NCBI GenBank assembly: GCA_963693085.1
Contig: OY856411.1
Span: 1,352,616,550-1,352,680,549, forward strand
Source: Alisma plantago-aquatica
Taxonomy: Eukaryota > Streptophyta > Magnoliopsida > Alismatales > Alismataceae
Length of the DNA stretch: 64,000 nucleotides
Direction: 5' to 3'
Part shown: positions 49,243-58,824 of the stretch, piece after piece
How positions within the stretch are numbered: the first letter of the stretch is position 1
Layout of the letters: each line of letters opens with the position of its first letter
The notes under the pieces: generated by a model
Database searches by the model: none
What the model was told of the DNA's origin: nothing
What the model saw: the letters and a program-made list of their open reading frames with translations, nothing else
Translations under genes and position numbers: made by a program

Positions 49243-51100
49243 ATAGCATTGAGATTTCTAAGTTTCTTCCACGATGTTCCCACTTCCACGCGTTCGTAGA
49301 AAGCTTCCTGGTTTTCTTTTAGTAACTCGCTTGCAAGTCCTCGTGTGGTTTCACATTTATCTCCATGTTCATATAGCTATTATCTTTTATTTCAACCACA
49401 TCCATGCTATCGCTTACTTCCCTTTAAACTTCAATCAAAAGTCAATCATCAATTGAAAGAATATCATATAGCAGACACATGCGTAGGAGAGGGAGTCACC
49501 AGCAACATATTCATCTTAAAATGATAATGACATTATTTATTTTTATGCTAGCATTAAAGCTGGGCACATCTTTTGTTCCTGCATCCTCTCGGTCACATCA
49601 CATGAACGACGGAAATGTTGATGATACTGGTTCTCATGCATGCTTGAGAGAATTTTAGTTGAAGTAGCTATAGTACATTATGGATGTCTGAAACTGAAAG
49701 TTGATGTCACTGTAGTAGGTTGTAGCACTCTATAGTTATAATATAAAGAAGATAATCATAGGACGTGGATTCCTTTCTTTTCTTAGATTTATCATCGCCC
49801 ACTAAAATTATTACAAATTATAACTAATCCGATGATCAGTGGAATTATAACAAGTTTTATCTAATCATATTGATCATCGAGTAACCAAAGGTATACTGCA
49901 TACATGGAGTATCTAGTGTGAGGGTGCCCGTATAGTGGATGCAAATGAGAATGCACATGCTGCTCGTTGACGAGCATGCCTTATACTCTATGGAGTTGTG
50001 GAGCACATCATCTTGTACTACAGAAACTTCTGGGAACATTGTATGGAGTTGATTAAAATCTTTAACATGGTGATCTAGTTGATCACTCCGATTTTAACAG
50101 CTTATTTCTGTACCTTGTTGGCATACACTCAGCTTTCAGTGCCACAAAGTTGTGGACAAACAAACCCAGCTAGGCATGTACAAGATTGAAATGTCTTGGC
50201 ATTCTAATTGACCGACATGAATATTGTCATTGAGCAGGACGCTGGGTGGGTGTAGTGGGTGTGGAAGGGTGAGGTTTTGGTACATATGAAAGTGGCATTG
50301 GCCCTCCATGCTTTCATCTGTATGTCTAGCAACTCTCCAGGTGTGTGCGTCGGCACCAAAGCAGGCAGGAGTTGTGCTTGTTCTGCAAAAATTCAGTAGC
50401 ATGTTGTTTCATTGTGCAAAAATTCGGTAACATGCTCACCTGCTCATCATCATCGGATTAAGCTTAGTGTTTCAATGGTAGTCACTGATGGGTGAACCTT
50501 TGAACAAATTCATCTAGGAAAACCAATCCTCTTGTTCATCTTATGCATCCCCTTATGACTGTAGAATACTACGGAGACCTTTCAGAATTATATATGGCTC
50601 GTCCCACATCATCCGCTAACTGAACTAAATACCATTTTTCGTGCCTGCACAACATGCTCCACATCCGGTAAATCCACACATCTAACCAATGTGTGCTTCT
50701 GGTTACCGCCATATTTTGAAGTAACAAAGCAAACACGATTGTGGTCACTAATTCACGACTGTGTCTTTGTCATCTCAACTCATAAGACTATCTGCAAATT
50801 TACTGGATTGAGTGGAGAAACCGGTTTCGATCTCATGCAGATGCAAAGAGTTCAACAACCAAACAACTAGCGTCACTATTAGGACACCCAAGGACACGAT
50901 AACTGAGGTAGAGCTTACGGCTTCTATCAACAATGGTGGTGTATCTATGCAACTTATTGATACGATTTTGTGGCACTTGGTGGATATAGTGCCAGTCAAC
51001 TCTTTGCAAACTAGAGTGAACAAGAAGCAGACTATTTTTGAAGCAGGAGTAAGAAATATGAAGATAATAGAGAACGTGTGTGAAAGCACACTAGATCATC
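49243..51100. other. Unassigned region
   Basis: No recognisable gene. Frames such as 50136-50402 (minus), 50775-51089 (minus) and 50812 onward (plus) overlap each other and show no motif I can name. It could be an old retroelement remnant. Confidence 0.3.
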
Positions 51101-51109
51101 CCTCGTACA

Positions 51110-51129
51110 TATATATACACACACACACA

Positions 51130-51179
<50 letters not shown>

Positions 51180-51200
51180 TACATATATATATATACACAC

Positions 51201-51248
<48 letters not shown>
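51110..51248. repeat. Compound (CA)n/(TA)n microsatellite
   Basis: Blocks of 'atacacacac' and long TA runs lie directly left of the large Mutator-like element. Confidence 0.95.
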
Positions 51249-51251
<3 letters not shown>

Positions 51252-51259
51252 TAAATATT

Positions 51260-51279
51260 TGTTACCCGCGCGGGTAACA
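51260..51279. promoter_or_regulatory. Perfect 20-bp palindrome at the element's left edge
   Basis: 'tgttacccgcgcgggtaaca' equals its own reverse complement. Each half is GTTACCCGCG, close to the GTTACTCGCG variant of the internal arrays (for example 57810, 57873, 57987). It may be a site for the transposase or another element-encoded protein, or part of the terminal inverted repeat. Confidence 0.6.
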
Positions 51280-51292
51280 TACACTCGCTACC

Positions 51293-51675
51293 CGGCACTA
51301 TTCTATTCCGCCTCCGTCCCCTGCGCGACCGCCTCTTCCGACGATTCCAACCCCCTCTTCCGCCAATTCCATCCCTCTCTTCCGACCAAAGACGAAATAT
51401 CCGGCGATTCCAACCCCCTCTTCCGACGATTCCAACCCCCTCTTCCGCCGATTCCATCCCTCTCTTCCGGCGGCTTTTCCATCTCCAGTGAATCCGCTGT
51501 TAGACGGGCCCATATCGTCCATCTGCCGCAGCGGCACTATTCTATTGTCCGCCTCCTTCCCCTGTGCGCGACCAAAGACGGAAGATCCTGCAAATCTCCG
51601 GCGATTCTTCTCTGATCTCCTCCGCCGCTGGTAAGCATCCGCCGTTAGACGGGCTCATACCATCCATCTGCCGCA
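51293..51675 (+). repeat. Duplicated GC-rich leader
   Basis: 'cggcactattctatt' begins two copies (51293 and 51530). Both continue through 'ccgcctcc.tcccctg', 'gcgcgacc' and 'aaagacg', and both end with 'gttagacgggc' and 'tccatctgccgcag'. The first copy has extra 'ccaaccccctcttccgacgattc' type internal repeats. By position it is likely promoter or 5' UTR of the transposase gene. Confidence 0.7.
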
Positions 51676-52305
51676 GAGTATTTGGGTCTTTATTCGTTGA
51701 TCCGGATTCTCCCTCTTATCCGCCCCTTTTTGATCCAGGAGCTCCAATTGACAGTGCGACAAGTGCCCCGATCTGAAAGCGGCGCCCGACCTAGAAGAAT
51801 AGCGACATTGTTCATTTATCCGTTAACTGCAAGAAGGGGCGGGTTTTCCAGTTCTCAGTTTTCATAGAGGAGGACGACGAACGTGTTTCCGAACTCATCT
51901 GAGTCCTATTTGGCTGTCGTCCGAATATCAGGTGAACATATTGATAATCATCAGTTGAAATCGTTGCTATTCAAGTGTGTCTGTCCAACTTCGAAATTTG
52001 ATTTGTAATGTGTATATTGATTTTCTAAGAGAATGCTGATTTGTAATGTGAATACTGATTTTTCTATTCAAGTGTCTTTACAACCTTGATATCTGTTTTA
52101 TTCTGATTTGTACTTTAGAATACTAATCTATCTATACTGATTGACTTATAGTAGAAAATCCAAAAGAATGTGTATTCATCGCTCTGACTATTGTATGCCC
52201 AATGTGTTTTCTTCTCTCTGACTTTTGTATTCACAATGTGTATACATTTCTCTGACCTTTGTGTTTAAAGTAAACCCAATTTTGTGTTTGCATTTTCCAT
52301 TTTTG

Positions 52306-52500
52306 AAGCAGTTACTCATTTGGTATGCTGGGTTACTCTTCTGACTGACAGAGTTACTGTTTTGTTACTGATAGACGTTGTTATGATACAAATCTTCCTT
52401 CAGTTACTCATTTGTTATGATGAGTTACTCTTCGGCCTGATAGAGTTACTCTCTGCTGTTTCAGATTTACTCCTCTGTATTGCTGAGTTACTGATAGACG
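52306..52500 (+). repeat. GTTACTC cluster upstream of the transposase
   Basis: At least five GTTACTC and several GTTACTG words occur in about 190 bp, ending six bases before the ATG at 52506. They lie in a stretch that is open in frame but hydrophobic and repeat-derived, so it is better read as 5' UTR than as protein. Confidence 0.75.
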
Positions 52501-52505
52501 TTGCA

Positions 52506-54733
52506 ATGGATCCCAGCCTTGATACAGATGCTGCCAATTCAAATGTTGGCCCTGATAATGATAATGCTAATTCTTATGCATCTGTTGGTGCTTCCACTCT
52601 GCCGCCAGATACAGTTCCTAAAATTGGTCTCCATTTTGGAAGTTTAGATGAAGCTATTTCATTCTATTCTAGCTATGCTGGCATGAATGGTTTTAATATT
52701 AGGAAAGATGACAACAGGTATGAACGGGGAACTAAGATTCTTGTTGCCAAAGATCTGGTTTGTGACAAGCAGGGTACAATGGGCCGTTCTAAGACGTCAA
52801 GAGGGCTGCTGAGCCCCGTTTGTGATGAAGTGGGTAAGTTACAGGAAAATCTGTCTAAGAAGCACAAGCGATCTGTGAAGAGGTGTGGTTTTGGAGCCAT
52901 GATCCGATTCACACTAGACAAGTCCTCATCTACGTGGGTTGTGACTGCCTTTGTTGAGGAACACAACCACGATCTTGTTGATGATGACATCTCCGTTACT
53001 TGAAGTGTAACTCATCTCTTAATGAAACTCAAAAAGATATGCTTTCTTCCATGAGCCAAGCTAACATACCTGTATCGAGACAAATTGCATTGATGGCATC
53101 GGAGTCTGGTGGTTATGAAAATCTGACATTTACTAGCAGACAAGCTCATGGACACATCAGTAGCAAGAGGAAAGAGGCAGCTAAATACGACGTCGACATG
53201 GTCTTGGATCGGTTTGCCAAGTTTAAGGTACGCGATCAGAAATTCTTCTATACATACCAAAACGATCCTGATTGTTGCTTGACTCATCTGTTTTGGGCTG
53301 ATCCTGTTTCCGTTGAAGATTGTGGGTTGTTTGGTGATGCGATAGTTTTTGACACCACCTACCGCACCAACAAGTATTCAATGGTTTTTGGAATGTTTGG
53401 TGGTGTTGATCACCATCATAAGACGGTCTTGTTTGCTTCAGCTCTTATGATTGATGAGAAGTACGAGTCATTTGTATGGGTTTTCAAGCAGTATCTACTT
53501 TGTTTTGGCAAAGAGCCAGTGTCCATCATAACCGATCAAGACCCGGCTATGAATGCTGCTATCCTTACTGTTTTTCCGAACTGCAAGCATCAGTTCTGCA
53601 GCTGGCACATTCTACAAAAGCTTCCCTCTAAGCTTGGTGGTGTTCCTAACAAGGAGCAGATCATAAGCTCCTTGAATGATTGCGTGTGGAATGTGGATGA
53701 TGTTGGCACCTTTGAAGAGAAGTGGCATTCTGTTGTTGAGGTTTATGGTCTGTCATCTATTAATTGGTTGTCTGACATGTATGCTATGCGTTCGGATTGG
53801 GTCCCGTGCTATATGCAGTCTTCCTTCTTCGCAGGCATGAGGACAATGCAAAGGAGCGAGAGCTTGAATGCGTTCATTAGAAGCCATGTGAACAGTAAGA
53901 AGACTTTATTTGAACTTGTATGCTCATTGGAGACTGCTTACTCTCATGTACGGGAGATTGAAAATTTCAAAGACTTTGAAGACGAGTATAGTAATCTCCC
54001 TTTGTCATCACTTTGGCCTCTGGAGGAGCAGATGAGAGGTATATACACAAAGTCAATTTTTAAGATCTTTCAGAGTGAGGTTCATCAAAGCATGATATAT
54101 AATGTAAAGGAATCTTCAGAAGGTGTGTTTGAAGTGTATCGCGTTGGTGGCCTTGGATCTGCCCGCATTTTGAAGAAGAATCCATTGAGTGAGATTGTTT
54201 ATTGCAACTGTTACATGTTGGAATTCAAAGGTATACCTTGCAGGCACATCCTGTCCTATTTGAAGAGTCGTGACTTTTGCACTCTTCCCGAGCCATACAT
54301 ATATAAGAGGTGGACCAAAGGCTACAGAGAACATCCTTTGATATTTGGCAAAGCTGCAGTTAGTCATCTATCCACTGGGAGGACTCTTAAGCTTGTCTCT
54401 GCCTGCAATTCTATTGTGAACATAGCGTGTAGGAACAACGCTGTAGATATGTGCCATGAAAAACTGCTTGCATTGCAAAAGGAGCTGTTAGATTTGGATG
54501 TCACTGATAGTTGTGCAGATGCAGGTGCTGGTGTAACTTCTTCAAATACAGCTTCTTCTTCAGCTGTCAAGGTTAATATCCCCAATGTTTGTAAAACTAA
54601 GGGGAGACCCAAATCCACAGATTTGAGGTTTAAATCTGGAGTTGAGATTGCACAGTCTAAAAGAGAGAGGCAGTGCAAGAATTGTTTAGAGTTTGGTGTT
54701 AACCATGACAGCAGGAATTGTCCTAAGAAGTAG
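52506..54733 (+). CDS. FAR1-type Mutator transposase with one frame break
   Basis: It cuts and moves the element in the nucleus. I chose ATG 52506 because the in-frame sequence upstream is motif-array DNA. The first 165 codons carry the FAR1 (WRKY-GCM1-like) DNA-binding domain: 'FGSLDEAISFYSSYAG', a Cys after 'DLV', 'KRCGFGAMI' and the final 'HNHDL'. A stop at 53001-53003 ends this frame; the protein continues from 53000 in the -1 frame. Counting from there, the MULE catalytic domain has the DDE acids at about D118 ('VFDTTY'), D179 ('TDQDPAM') and E287 ('RSESLNAF'). A SWIM zinc finger follows (C402, C404, C414, H416), then a C-terminal knuckle 'CKNCLEFGVNHDSRNC'. The gene has no intron. Apart from the single break there is no stop over 740 codons, so it was lost recently or the break is an assembly error. 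No standard slippery heptamer lies at the junction. Relatives are the FHY3/FAR1 transcription factors; the transposon context favours transposase. Confidence 0.88.
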
Positions 54734-55086
54734 TGCATTATATGATTGGGATTTGCTGCAACTATGTATACTGCTCGTGTTCTGGTGATCTTGCTGTTGC
54801 TATTGATGTATTTGTGGTTCTATCTTTTTTATTGGAGTTTGTAGTGTGTTTGTGAGGCATGTTCAAATATGTAATGGGGTTGTTCTTTTTGTGTAGTTTT
54901 ATGAAAGTGAGTTTGTAACTTTCTAAGTACTTCACTTGTGTTTGTAATATATCTTTATGTTACCTTGTGCTCCAGCAATTGTATGTATACTTTGAATATG
55001 TTATAAAGAATGTTTTCTGATCAATTGTTATTCTTTTTGAATATTATGTGTTTGTCTTTGTGTACAATGGATACTATTACTGTTGT
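54734..55086 (+). other. Transposase 3' flank
   Basis: T-rich, non-coding; the expected 3' UTR. The first array words appear at its end. Confidence 0.4.
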
Positions 55087-56068
55087 CACAGTTACTCTTA
55101 TTGCTGTCATAGTTACTCGCAGTGGGTTGTCAGTTACTCTTATTGCTGTTAGAGTTACTCGCAGGGTTGTCCCAGTTACTCGCAGTGTTTTTCCATTTAC
55201 TCACATGCTATTTTTTTCACAGTTACTCTAACTGCTCACAGTTACTCTATCTGCTATTTCAGTTACTCGTAGTGCTCGTTCAGTTACTCGCATTGTTTTC
55301 ATAGTTACTCGTAGTGTGTCACAGTTACTCGCAGTGTTGGTGCAGTTACTCGTAGTCCTTTTCCAGTTACTCGCAGCCTTTTCCAGTTACTCGCAGCCTT
55401 TTCCAGTTACTCGCAGTGGTTTTCCAGTTACTCGCAGGGTTTTTCAGTTACTCGCAGTGTTTTTCCAGTTACTCGCAGTGGTTTTCCAGTTACTCGCAGG
55501 GTTTTACAGTTACTCGCAGGGTTTTCCAGTTACTCGCAGTGTTTTTTCAGTTACTCCCGTGCTTTTTTCAGTTACTCGCAGGGTTTTTCAGTTACTCCCG
55601 TGCTTTTTTCAGTTACTCGCAGTGGTTTTCCAGTTACTCTCGTGCTTTTTTCAGTTACTCGCAGTGGTTTTCCAGTTACTCCCGTGCTTTTTTCAGTTAC
55701 TCGCAGTGGTTTTTCAGTTACTCCCGTGCTTTTTTCAGTTACTCGCAGGGTTTTTCAGTTACTCCCGTGCCTTTTCCAGTTACTCGCAGTGGTTTTCCAG
55801 TTACTCGCAGGGTTTTCCAGTTACTCGCAGTGTTTTTTCAGTTACTCGCAGGGTTTTTCAGTTACTCCCGTGCTTTTTTCAGTTACTCGCAGTGGTTTTC
55901 CAGTTACTCCCGTGCTTTGGTTCAACAACATTCGAAAAGGTTTCTTCAGTTACTCGCGTGCTTTCTTCAGGTACTCGCAGGGGTCTTCAGTTACTCGCAG
56001 TGTTCTTCAGTTACTCGTAGGGGTTCCTCAGTTACTCACAGGGGTTCTCCAGTTACTCGCATGGGTTG
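55087..56068 (+). repeat. GTTACTC array 1
   Basis: A near-continuous array of 20-22-bp units of the type 'cagttactcgcagtggtttt', with sub-variants cGCAGGGTTTTT and cCCGTGCTTTTTT. I count about 44 GTTACTC words, all on the plus strand. The long open frames through it (for example 55316-56020) are by-products of the repeat. It lies between two convergent or tandem plus-strand genes. Confidence 0.95.
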
Positions 56069-56228
56069 TTAAGTAATAGTAGGAGAAAAATGAGTACAGG
56101 AGTCTGTTGTACAAAAAGTAACTCTAGAAGAGAGAGCACAGAGCTATAAATAATTGCAGTGATGTGTCATCAGAATAACCCAGAGTATGCTGGCATCTTT
56201 GCAACCCAACAGTAAAGAGCACTGCTGT

Positions 56229-56676
56229 CAATAATTGCAGCACCAACAACACAGACCATTACTCTCACTGCTGTCAATAATTGCAGCACCAACAATACAG
56301 CGGGGGGCTTTTAGATCTGCAACATCTCCATCCTACACGACACTCTCTCCTTCCATCTCTTCTTCATCAGCAACTGCTACAGTTTCAAACACAGCGGGGG
56401 GAGCTTTCAGATCTGCAACATCTCCATCCTCCACGGCACCATCTCCTTCCATATCTTCTTCATCAGCAACTTCTACAGTTTCAAACACAGCGGGGGGCTT
56501 TCAGATCTGCAACATCTCCATCCTCAACGGCACCCTCTCCTTCCATCTCTTCTTCATCCACTACTGCTACAGTTTCAAACACAGCGGGTGGCTTTCAGAT
56601 CTACATCATCTCCATCCTCGACGACACCCTCGAGGTCCACTTCTTCATCTGTGACTGTTACGGTTTACATAAGGTA
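56229..56676 (+). repeat. Four 94-96-bp tandem units upstream of the 161-codon gene
   Basis: Units begin at 56298, 56392, 56488 and 56582 with 'cagcggg', and each includes 'ttcagatctgcaacatctcc' and 'ctacagtttcaaacacag'. In one frame they read a Ser/Thr/Pro-rich peptide (SATSPSSTAPSPSISSSS). Because the unit is not always a multiple of three, the frame changes between units. A smaller repeat, 'ctgtcaataattgcagcacc', precedes them at about 56225 and 56271. It could be an upstream exon or leader: the frame that is open at the end runs to a possible splice donor (aag|gtacag, 56673/56674), and an acceptor 'tttcttcacag' ends at 56785, six bases before the ATG. Confidence 0.7.
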
Positions 56677-56791
56677 CAGTTTTACATTTCTTCAGATCCC
56701 CTTTTACATTTCTTCATAAGGTACAATTTTTCAGTAGCACCCCCTTTGACCATCTCCTCAGATCCCCTTTAACATTTCTTCACAGCCTACC

Positions 56792-57277
56792 ATGGAGCCA
56801 TTCATCCAGCCAATCAACTACACCCTTGATGACAAGACAGTGGAATCCATTCTACTTCCTATAGAATGGAACCATCTCCATTTTCAGATCAAACCAGGCA
56901 AAACCACCTTCCTAATCGGAAACCAGTCTTTCCAGATAACCCTTATGCAGAATAAAAACGGGTCACTTTCAACTGCTAAGGGCTGGAAAAGGATGATCAC
57001 ACAGATCAGTCTTCGCAAAGGTTGGATCATCTACCTCAAGCCAACTGATCACCAGACCATCACAACATGGATCACAGATCAGTTCTTAGAAACACCAACT
57101 GAGCTTATCCCTCTCTTCAGAATGCCTGGCGACGAAGTATACTCTGGATCGGAGGACTCTGCAGATCAGCTCTTCGTTAGGGACATACACCAAGCAGCAC
57201 CGGGATCAGCTGTAAATCCCATTCAGTTTGCAGAAGACACTGCTTCTTCGTCTGTCCAGTGTTTCTTTCACAAGTAG
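56792..57277 (+). CDS. Small element-encoded protein of unknown function (161 aa)
   Basis: The frame starts at an ATG in good context (accATGG) and ends in TAG at 57275-57277. I do not recognise the family. The protein has no signal peptide or membrane segment. The first two thirds look folded, with alternating beta-like segments ('HLHFQIKPGKTTFLIG', 'SFQITLMQNKNG', 'GWKRMITQISLRKGWIIYLK'). The 'GW......L.kGw.i.lk' spacing is reminiscent of a plant B3 DNA-binding domain; this is only a guess. The last 40 residues are acidic and Ser-rich. An in-frame intron (56674-56785) could add an upstream Ser-rich exon. It lies between two GTTACTC arrays, so a DNA-binding protein for that motif would be well placed here. 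Downstream, a ~60-bp direct repeat ('ggaccttcttta...gatctgg.tgtat') is present at 57301-57385. Confidence 0.6.
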   Translation: MEPFIQPINYTLDDKTVESILLPIEWNHLHFQIKPGKTTFLIGNQSFQITLMQNKNGSLSTAKGWKRMITQISLRKGWIIYLKPTDHQTITTWITDQFLETPTELIPLFRMPGDEVYSGSEDSADQLFVRDIHQAAPGSAVNPIQFAEDTASSSVQCFFHK

Positions 57278-57528
57278 CTATTTGATTTTTATGTTCAGTT
57301 AATGGACCTTCTTTACAGCCGATCTGGCTGTATTTTTCTGTATTTTAAGTTCAGTTGTTGGACCTTCTTTATATTCGATCTGGTTGTATAATATATAACT
57401 TTTTATGCTTTGAATGTTGTAATCTTGAATGTTTAGATGTAGTGTTTTGAATGGTGTAATCTTGAATGTTGTAATCTTGCTTGTGCTCTCCGTGAGCTTA
57501 TGTAACTCACATGGTTGCCTAGTTACTC

Positions 57529-58580
57529 TAATAGGATTCAGTTACTCGTATGGTTGTCTAGTTATTCTATAGCTGTCGCATAGGATTCAGTTACTCACAT
57601 GTTTTATCCTTTTTGTTGTTCAGTTACTCGCAGTGTTGGTTTAGTTACTCGCAGCGTTTGTTCAGTTACTCACAGGCTATTTGAGTTACTCACAGTATTG
57701 GTTCAGTTACTCGCAGGGTTGTTCAGTTACTCGCAGTGTTGGTTCAGTTACTCGCAGTGTTGGTTCAGTTACTCACAGGGTTGTTCAGTTACTCGCAACG
57801 TTTTCCAGTTACTCGCGAGTTTTTTTCAGTTACTTGCGAGCTTTCATCAGTTACTCGCAGCGTTTTTCCAGTTACTCGCGAGCTTTCTTCAGTTACTCGC
57901 AGGGTTTTTCCAGTTATTTTTCCAGTTACTCGCGAGCTTTCTTCAGTTATTCGCAGGGTTGTTCAGTTACTCGCAGTGTTTTGCCAGTTACTCGCGAGCT
58001 TTGTTCAGTTACTCGCATCGTTTTTCCAGTTACTCGCGAGCTTTCTTCAGTTACTCGCAGGGTTGTTCAGTTACTCGCAACGTTTTTTCAATTACTCGCG
58101 AGCTTTGTTCAGTTACTTGCAGCGTTTTTCCAGTTACTCGCAGTGTTTTTCCAGTTACTCGGAGTGGTTGTGACAGTTACTCGCAGCGTTTTTCCAGTTA
58201 CTCGGAGAAGGTTGTTCAGTTACTTGCAGTGTTTGTTCAGTTACTCGCAGAGGGTTGTTTAGTTACTCGCAGAGGGTTGTTCAGTTACTGCAGAGGGTTG
58301 TTCAGTTACTCACAGGCTATTTTGAGTTACTCGCAGTGTTTTTCCAGTTACTCGGAGCGGCTGTGACAGTTACTCGCAGGCTATTTGAGTTACTCGCAGT
58401 CCCTTTTCAGTTACTCGGAGTCCTTTTTCAGTTACTCGCAGCCCTTTTCCAGTTACTCGTAGTGTTCAAGCAGTCCTTTTTCAGTTACTCGAATAGTTTG
58501 TTAAGTTACTCAATCATTACTGTCGGGTGTTCAAGCATTACTCAAGCATTCTGTTACTTTCAGCTCAGTTACTCGTAGTA
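57529..58580 (+). repeat. GTTACTC array 2
   Basis: The same motif as array 1, mostly as 'cagttactcgcagngttttt', plus many GTTACTCGCGAGCTTT and some GTTACTCGGAG variants. I count about 39 perfect GTTACTC words on the plus strand and several one-base variants (GTTACTT, GTTATTC). It occupies the space between the 161-codon gene and the 3' end of the convergent ULP gene. Frames such as 57599-58366 are repeat by-products. Confidence 0.95.
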
Positions 58581-58824
58581 GTTTCAAGATGTACATAAGC
58601 ATTCTAAGCATAAAGTTATCTAAAGCATTCAAGAACATTTAGCCAAAATATAAGGGCAAAATCAATATATGTTCAAGATGACATGTACAGCAAGATCAAA
58701 TGTACATTAAGATCAGTTGTAAATTCAGAATTTTAACAGTTGTACATTCAATAGCAGCTGTACATTCAGATATATACAGCTTATACAACAGTGAGTAACT
58801 GAACAACAGCTTATACAAAAGCAG

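Noticed and set aside
50812..51615. 267-codon plus-strand frame
   Set aside because: Its middle is (TA)n and (CA)n microsatellite read as Tyr-Ile repeats, and its end is the GC-rich leader of the MULE; the first 100 codons have no recognised domain.
52284..52505. N-terminal extension of the transposase to the ATG at 52284
   Set aside because: The extension is hydrophobic and made of GTTACTC-repeat DNA; the FAR1 protein begins naturally at 52506.
55316..56072. Long overlapping open frames of 158-234 codons in all three plus frames
   Set aside because: They come from the GTTACTC array, whose units lack stop codons; no domain and no frame preference.
57599..58578. Frames of up to 255 codons downstream of the 161-codon gene
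   Set aside because: Same reason: array 2 read as protein.
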